DNA of 19,894 bases, from contig JAKAWN010000074.1 of the NCBI GenBank assembly GCA_021827245.1, positions 1-19,894 on the forward strand, read 5' to 3'. Shown here piece by piece: positions 16,893 through 19,894 of the stretch; positions within the stretch are counted from its first letter, which is position 1, and each line of letters starts with the position of its first letter. Below the pieces are notes generated by a model. It was not told the origin of the DNA. It did not search any database and worked only from the letters and a program-made list of their open reading frames with translations. The stretch comes from Acidobacteriota bacterium (lineage in GTDB: Bacteria > Acidobacteriota > Terriglobia > UBA7540). A program made the position numbers and the translations under genes.

Positions 16893-17885
16893 GTGGCTGA
16901 CGAAATTCTCGTTTACGCAGAACTTCATGAAGGCAAGCTTGGGCGGCCCGCATGGGAATCGGTAGCAGGGGGGCAGCAACTTGCCAAGGATTTCGGTGCG
17001 CGATGCGTCGCTGTGATCCTTGGAGAAAACATCACCCCACTCGCAGCAGAACTGGCCGGCGCCGATCTCGAGGAAGTGCTGACTGTCGAGTCCCCGCAAC
17101 TCGCCGAGTACACGGCGGACGGTTACACCCAGGCCCTCCAGCAGGTGATCAAGAAATGGCTGCCTCGCTTTGTAGTGTTCAGCCACACTTACCAGGTGCG
17201 GGACTTTGCTCCAAAGCTTGCCGCTTCGCTTGAACGCGCGCTGATCGGAGACGCGCTCGGCTATCGCCGCGAAGGCGAGCGGACGATTTTTGTCCGGCAG
17301 GTTTTTCAGGGCAAGTTCCTGGCTGATGTGGAATTCTCGGGCGAGCCGCCGTACTTTGTTTCGTTCCAGGCAGGAGCGTTTCGGGAAGATTCCGTCCGAC
17401 GAGGTTCAACGCCAGCAAAGATCACGGCACTGGATTTCTCCATTCCGCCCGAAGCTATCCGCACCAAGCCCCAGGAAAAGTTCCGGGAAGCGCAACAGGC
17501 GGTCGACTTGAGCCAGGCTGAAATCATCGTGGCTGTCGGTCGCGGCATCAAGAAACCCGAAAACCTCGAACTGGCCCGGAAACTCGCCGAAGCGATGGGG
17601 GCGGAACTGGGTGCCTCCCGGCCCGTCTGCGATAGCGGTTGGCTGCCCATGGACCGGCAGATCGGAAGCTCTGGCCAGACAGTAGCTCCCAAGCTTTACA
17701 TTGCCCTGGGTATTTCAGGCGCGATTCAACACCAGGTGGGAATGAAAGGCTCGCGAACCGTGGTCGCCATCAATAAGGATCGTGAGGCACCGATTTTTGA
17801 AATCGCGACTTATGGAATTGCCGCTGACCTTTTTGAGATCGTTCCTCCTTTGATCGAGGAAATCAATAAAACGAAGTCGAGATAA
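16893..17885 (+). CDS. etfA: Electron transfer flavoprotein alpha subunit
   Basis: The 330-aa product starts at GTG 16893 (MADEILVYAELHEGKL), behind a purine-rich but weak ribosome site. The N-terminal domain has ARCVAVILGEN. The C-terminal FAD domain contains VAVGRGIKKPENLELA, then RPVCDSGWLPMDRQIGSSGQTVAP, and the EtfA signature LYIALGISGAIQHQVGM followed by VVAINKDREAPIFEIATYGI. It binds FAD and, with EtfB, forms the ETF dimer. No ETF-quinone oxidoreductase or acyl-CoA dehydrogenase gene lies beside it, so its partners must be elsewhere. Whether it is a classical or a bifurcating ETF cannot be settled by eye. Confidence 0.96.
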   Translation: MADEILVYAELHEGKLGRPAWESVAGGQQLAKDFGARCVAVILGENITPLAAELAGADLEEVLTVESPQLAEYTADGYTQALQQVIKKWLPRFVVFSHTYQVRDFAPKLAASLERALIGDALGYRREGERTIFVRQVFQGKFLADVEFSGEPPYFVSFQAGAFREDSVRRGSTPAKITALDFSIPPEAIRTKPQEKFREAQQAVDLSQAEIIVAVGRGIKKPENLELARKLAEAMGAELGASRPVCDSGWLPMDRQIGSSGQTVAPKLYIALGISGAIQHQVGMKGSRTVVAINKDREAPIFEIATYGIAADLFEIVPPLIEEINKTKSR

Positions 17886-18183
17886 CATCCAGCTAACTCG
17901 CTGGAACCCGTTCGAAATCCGCCCATCCGATTTCAATCACATTACATGCGCCGCAACTGAACATCGGGAAGCTTCTCCGTCTGCCCTGCTCCAGAAGACT
18001 TTTGAGTGGGCGCTTGACTGATCTCGCCGGAAAAAGCCCAGCCCCAAATAGCTAATCCGCAAGCAAGCATGACAACTTGAATTTGCCGGCCTTGTTTCAA
18101 GGCGTCCGCGTGAATTGTCTCTTCGTCAAGCGAGCAGGGAGCGCAGAGTTGTTTTGTAAGTCTGCGCTACCTGCTACCTGCTT
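17886..18183. other. Intergenic region between convergent etfA and kdoO
   Basis: CCAGC (17888-17892) and GCTGG (17899-17903) form a short hairpin directly after etfA but without a T-tract. AGCGCAGA (18140-18147) and TCTGCGCT (18161-18168) form an 8-bp stem with a 13-nt loop, just after the stop of the minus-strand gene. Either could end transcription only weakly or with other factors. I see no convincing gene here. Confidence 0.45.
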
Positions 18184-19074
18184 CTACCACGTGAGGGACG
18201 CACCCGCGAGCCGTTCCAGGATGCTAGCCGGCGCCTGCTCAGGATGCAACATCAGCCGGCGTGGAACAATGATTGTCTGCTCCATCGCCATCTGTCCGGA
18301 AAGCACAGCATGACTGACCATGTCAGTAAAAACAATCCAGCTCGACCGCGGTGGAAACTCCCAGCGCTGCTTGGCGCAACCCTTCTGGAAGGGCTCGTTT
18401 TCCTTCAGATAGTTATGAAAGCGGTGCATGATCGTATCGTAAGGGGAGCGGCGCGCCTGCGGCAAACGGGCAAGGCGTCCGAGCCTGGCCAATCCCCGGC
18501 TTACCGGTGAGGCAGCGCGGCGGCCCATCGTGAGCAACCCGGCTTCGTCCGCAAAACGCCCGGCCAGCGCCTCGAAGCCGTCCGTGGTAAGCCAGACACG
18601 AGGGCGGCTGGGATGAAGGTTAATGAAGAATCGCATGATGCGGTCACCGTGCGTCGGACGCGTGGGAAAAGCATCAAAGTGGAGCAGATCGTTACGTGCA
18701 TGGAGCGAGAGGGCGCGGCCTTCTTCCTCAAACGGGCGCAGACTTGCATAATCCGTCTTCCATCCCGCCGCGTATCGCGGGAGGAGTCGCGAGAGCAACT
18801 GAACAGACTGCCGGGAGAAACCGCGCATCAGTCGGCGCAGCCTTTCCTCGTCGCTGCCACGCGCCGCGCCTGTCAGCCTGTCCTGTGAGGGCCGGTAGGC
18901 AATGTTCTTGCGGTAGGCCGCTTCCGTCTGGCGCTGGCTCATCAGGAAATCGTAGTCCTCTTGCGAGAAATCCGTCGGGATGAAGTCCATGAACAGAATA
19001 TTTCCTGCTTCGAGTTGCTCGTAGAAATCGAGGCTTACTTCCGAGCCAACATCATGAATTGTTACCAGTTCCAT
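18184..19074 (-). CDS. kdoO: Kdo hydroxylase-like Fe(II)/2-oxoglutarate dioxygenase
   Basis: The 296-aa product starts at ATG 19074, with GAGGGGA about 9 nt upstream. It resembles the Kdo hydroxylase (KdoO) family known from Burkholderia and Yersinia, which oxidises the outer Kdo sugar of lipopolysaccharide to Ko with Fe(II), O2 and 2-oxoglutarate. The probable iron ligands are His132 and Asp134 in LLHFDAFPTRP, and His255 in DMVSHAVLSGQMAMEQT. RIMRFFINLHPSRPRVW (145-161) and FPPRSSWIVFTD (240-251) are further family-like stretches. The call is from remembered family patterns, not from a search. It stands alone with no lipopolysaccharide genes adjacent, although the surface-glycan set is 9 kb away. 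Its promoter is not clear, and about 820 bp of non-coding DNA precede it. Confidence 0.8.
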   Translation of the reverse strand: MELVTIHDVGSEVSLDFYEQLEAGNILFMDFIPTDFSQEDYDFLMSQRQTEAAYRKNIAYRPSQDRLTGAARGSDEERLRRLMRGFSRQSVQLLSRLLPRYAAGWKTDYASLRPFEEEGRALSLHARNDLLHFDAFPTRPTHGDRIMRFFINLHPSRPRVWLTTDGFEALAGRFADEAGLLTMGRRAASPVSRGLARLGRLARLPQARRSPYDTIMHRFHNYLKENEPFQKGCAKQRWEFPPRSSWIVFTDMVSHAVLSGQMAMEQTIIVPRRLMLHPEQAPASILERLAGASLTW

Positions 19075-19290
19075 CGCGCAAGTCCCCTCGGAAATCCTTC
19101 TATGTCCATTCTTCTACACTACCGCGATGGCATTGCATACATCAAACGGCTCTCGCTTTTGATTGTTCCAGCGGAAAGGGACCGCAGGGCGCAACGGCTC
19201 GCGAAGCAGCCAGCCGCTATCCGCGCCACGCACCTTCTCGCCTCTGTCTCTCTTCGGCCAAGCGGGCTGCTGAAAAATTCAGTGCCTGAG

Positions 19291-19405
19291 CCGTAGCGGC
19301 GACTTTAGGTCGCCATAACTTCAGCCTTTTCAATCGGTGTATGGCGGCATAAAGCCACCGCTACACGTTTTTCAGGTGTATGGCGGCATAAAGCCGCCGC
19401 CACAC
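19291..19405. repeat. REP-like hairpins, including a 39-bp direct repeat
   Basis: Three units occur: CCGTAGCGGCGAC with GTCGCC (19291-19314), then two nearly identical 30-bp units at 19337-19366 and 19376-19405 beginning GTGTATGGCGGCATAAAGCC. The last two repeat with a 39-bp period and differ at two positions. Each folds through GGCGGC with GCCRCC, and GTGT pairs with ACAC. The last one is followed by T6 (19407-19412), so on the plus strand it could act as an intrinsic terminator. The family likeness to 4215-4333 is clear. Confidence 0.7.
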
Positions 19406-19480
19406 GTTTTTTCATTTCGATCAACTCAACCAGGGTAAAAGGGGCAACCTTACAGGCACAAAATAGGCTAGGCAGGCTCC

Positions 19481-19630
19481 GGTTCGTTTTTAGGTTCGTT
19501 TTCGGTTCGTTTTTTTGGCCCTCTAAGATTTTCAACAACTTCGGTAGCTTCGTTTTAGGTTCGTTTGGCCGTTTTTTCGGTTCGTTTTTCAGGCCGATCC
19601 TTTGTTTTCAACAACTTCTCCGGTTCGTTT
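19481..19630. repeat. GGTTCGTTT repeat array with TTTTCAACAACTTC spacers
   Basis: GGTTCGTTT occurs exactly at 19481, 19493, 19504, 19558, 19579 and 19622, with a GCTTCGTTT variant at 19547. TTTTCAACAACTTC is found at 19529-19542 and 19605-19618, each a short distance before more GGTTCGTTT copies; a diverged TTTTCAACAAGTT lies at 19687-19699. Read on the minus strand these are AAACGAACC and GAAGTTGTTGAAAA. Short minus-strand frames through the array are Lys/Asn/Glu/Pro/Thr-rich and broken by stops, so I do not call a gene. Confidence 0.75.
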
Positions 19631-19705
19631 ATGAAAAACAATACTTTTTGTCTCATATTTTTAATGCCAAACCAGCCGACAGCCTATTTTCAACAAGTTA
19701 ACGTC

Positions 19706-19736
19706 GAAATAGAAGTCTGGCCAGACTGTCTATTTC
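19706..19736. repeat. Nearly perfect 31-bp palindrome
   Basis: GAAATAGAAGTCTGG (19706-19720) and CCAGACTGTCTATTTC (19721-19736) are inverted copies with one extra base in the right arm and no spacer. It lies about 40 nt downstream of the minus-strand promoter candidate, where it could be an operator or the 5' hairpin of an RNA. Confidence 0.7.
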
Positions 19737-19778
19737 CTGGCCAACGATCGAAGCCAGCCAGCGTGCCAAACACAAGAT

Positions 19779-19807
19779 AGACTAGCATAGTAGCCATCGT
19801 TTGTCAA
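19779..19807 (-). promoter_or_regulatory. Strong minus-strand promoter candidate without an obvious gene
   Basis: On the minus strand, exact TTGACA (19807-19802) is followed after 17 nt by TAGTCT (19784-19779). Three direct GGCGAA repeats (plus-strand TTCGCC at 19813, 19824 and 19833) lie directly upstream. RNA would start near 19772 and run through the palindrome, the GGTTCGTTT array and the REP-like hairpins towards kdoO, whose start is about 700 nt away. Confidence 0.6.
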
Positions 19808-19894
19808 GCCCTTTCGCCCATTGTTCGCCTTTTTCGCCCCGGCAAATTCGCGTTGACCGGACACGGCTGTCCCACGTCCAGTGGCATGAGCATC

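Larger units (their letters stand above)
19075..19894. other. 820-bp right-end region without a recognisable gene
   Basis: Between the kdoO start and the window edge I find no convincing coding frame on either strand. 19075-19290 is the kdoO upstream region, with no clear sigma-70 promoter. The rest holds the REP-like hairpins, the GGTTCGTTT array, the palindrome and the minus-strand promoter listed separately. From 19839 to the edge nothing is recognised; an ATG at 19886 could start a gene beyond the window, but too few bases remain to judge. Confidence 0.5.

Noticed and set aside
17942..18070. Minus-strand 42-codon frame starting MLACGLAIWGWAF, signal-peptide-like
   Set aside because: No ribosome site, no family similarity, and 113 nt separate it from kdoO. 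It could be chance in a short intergenic stretch.
19305..19538. Minus-strand frame of 77 codons through the REP-like and GGTTCGTTT repeats
   Set aside because: Its sequence is made of the DNA repeats themselves (RVAAALCRHTP occurring twice in varied form), so it is better explained by intergenic repeats than by a gene.
19481..19630. CRISPR array
   Set aside because: The repeat core is only 9 bp, spacing is irregular (11 to 43 nt), spacers repeat each other and there are no cas genes.

Overview
This 19,894-bp window looks like chromosomal DNA of a Gram-negative bacterium, most plausibly an uncultured Acidobacteriota member. That placement is an inference. It rests on moderately high G+C, envelope genes of a Gram-negative (O-antigen ligase-type protein, Kdo hydroxylase-type protein), a complete YceD-L32-PlsX-FabH-FabD-FabG-ACP-FabF cluster followed directly by etfB-etfA, and intergenic REP-like GTAGCGGC hairpins of a kind I associate with soil bacteria. 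No rRNA, tRNA, integrase, transposase or CRISPR array was found.

Left arm, 1-4060, all on the minus strand: a three-gene restriction-modification-like defence module read towards the left edge. A 232-aa methyltransferase subunit with SAM-binding motifs but no catalytic NPPY is followed by a 516-aa Eco57I-type N6-adenine methyltransferase with NPPY, then by an SF2 helicase with an N-terminal GIY-YIG (T5orf172-like) domain that runs off the window. The genes overlap by 14 and 8 nt. A candidate promoter and an inverted repeat precede the first gene.

4061-5437: a repeat-rich intergenic stretch with a series of GC-rich hairpins, then a lone secreted cupin protein.

5438-9361, minus strand: an envelope polysaccharide set, read as O-antigen ligase/polymerase, then a MurJ/MviN-type flippase, then a GT4 glycosyltransferase. 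It is transcribed divergently from the fatty-acid cluster.

9533-17885, plus strand: a perfect-consensus sigma-70 promoter drives yceD-rpmF-plsX-fabH-fabD-fabG-acpP-fabF, and etfB-etfA follow closely. acpP has its own good internal promoter. The set makes type II fatty-acid synthesis enzymes and links them to phospholipid synthesis (PlsX) and to flavoprotein electron transfer (ETF).

17886-19894: a minus-strand Kdo hydroxylase-like gene, then about 820 bp without a recognisable gene. This last stretch holds REP-like hairpins of the same kind as at 4.2 kb, a series of GGTTCGTTT repeats interleaved with TTTTCAACAACTTC, a nearly perfect 31-bp palindrome, and a strong minus-strand promoter preceded by three GGCGAA direct repeats. 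It is the least explained part of the window and the best candidate for something undescribed, possibly a non-coding RNA or a mobile intergenic repeat.
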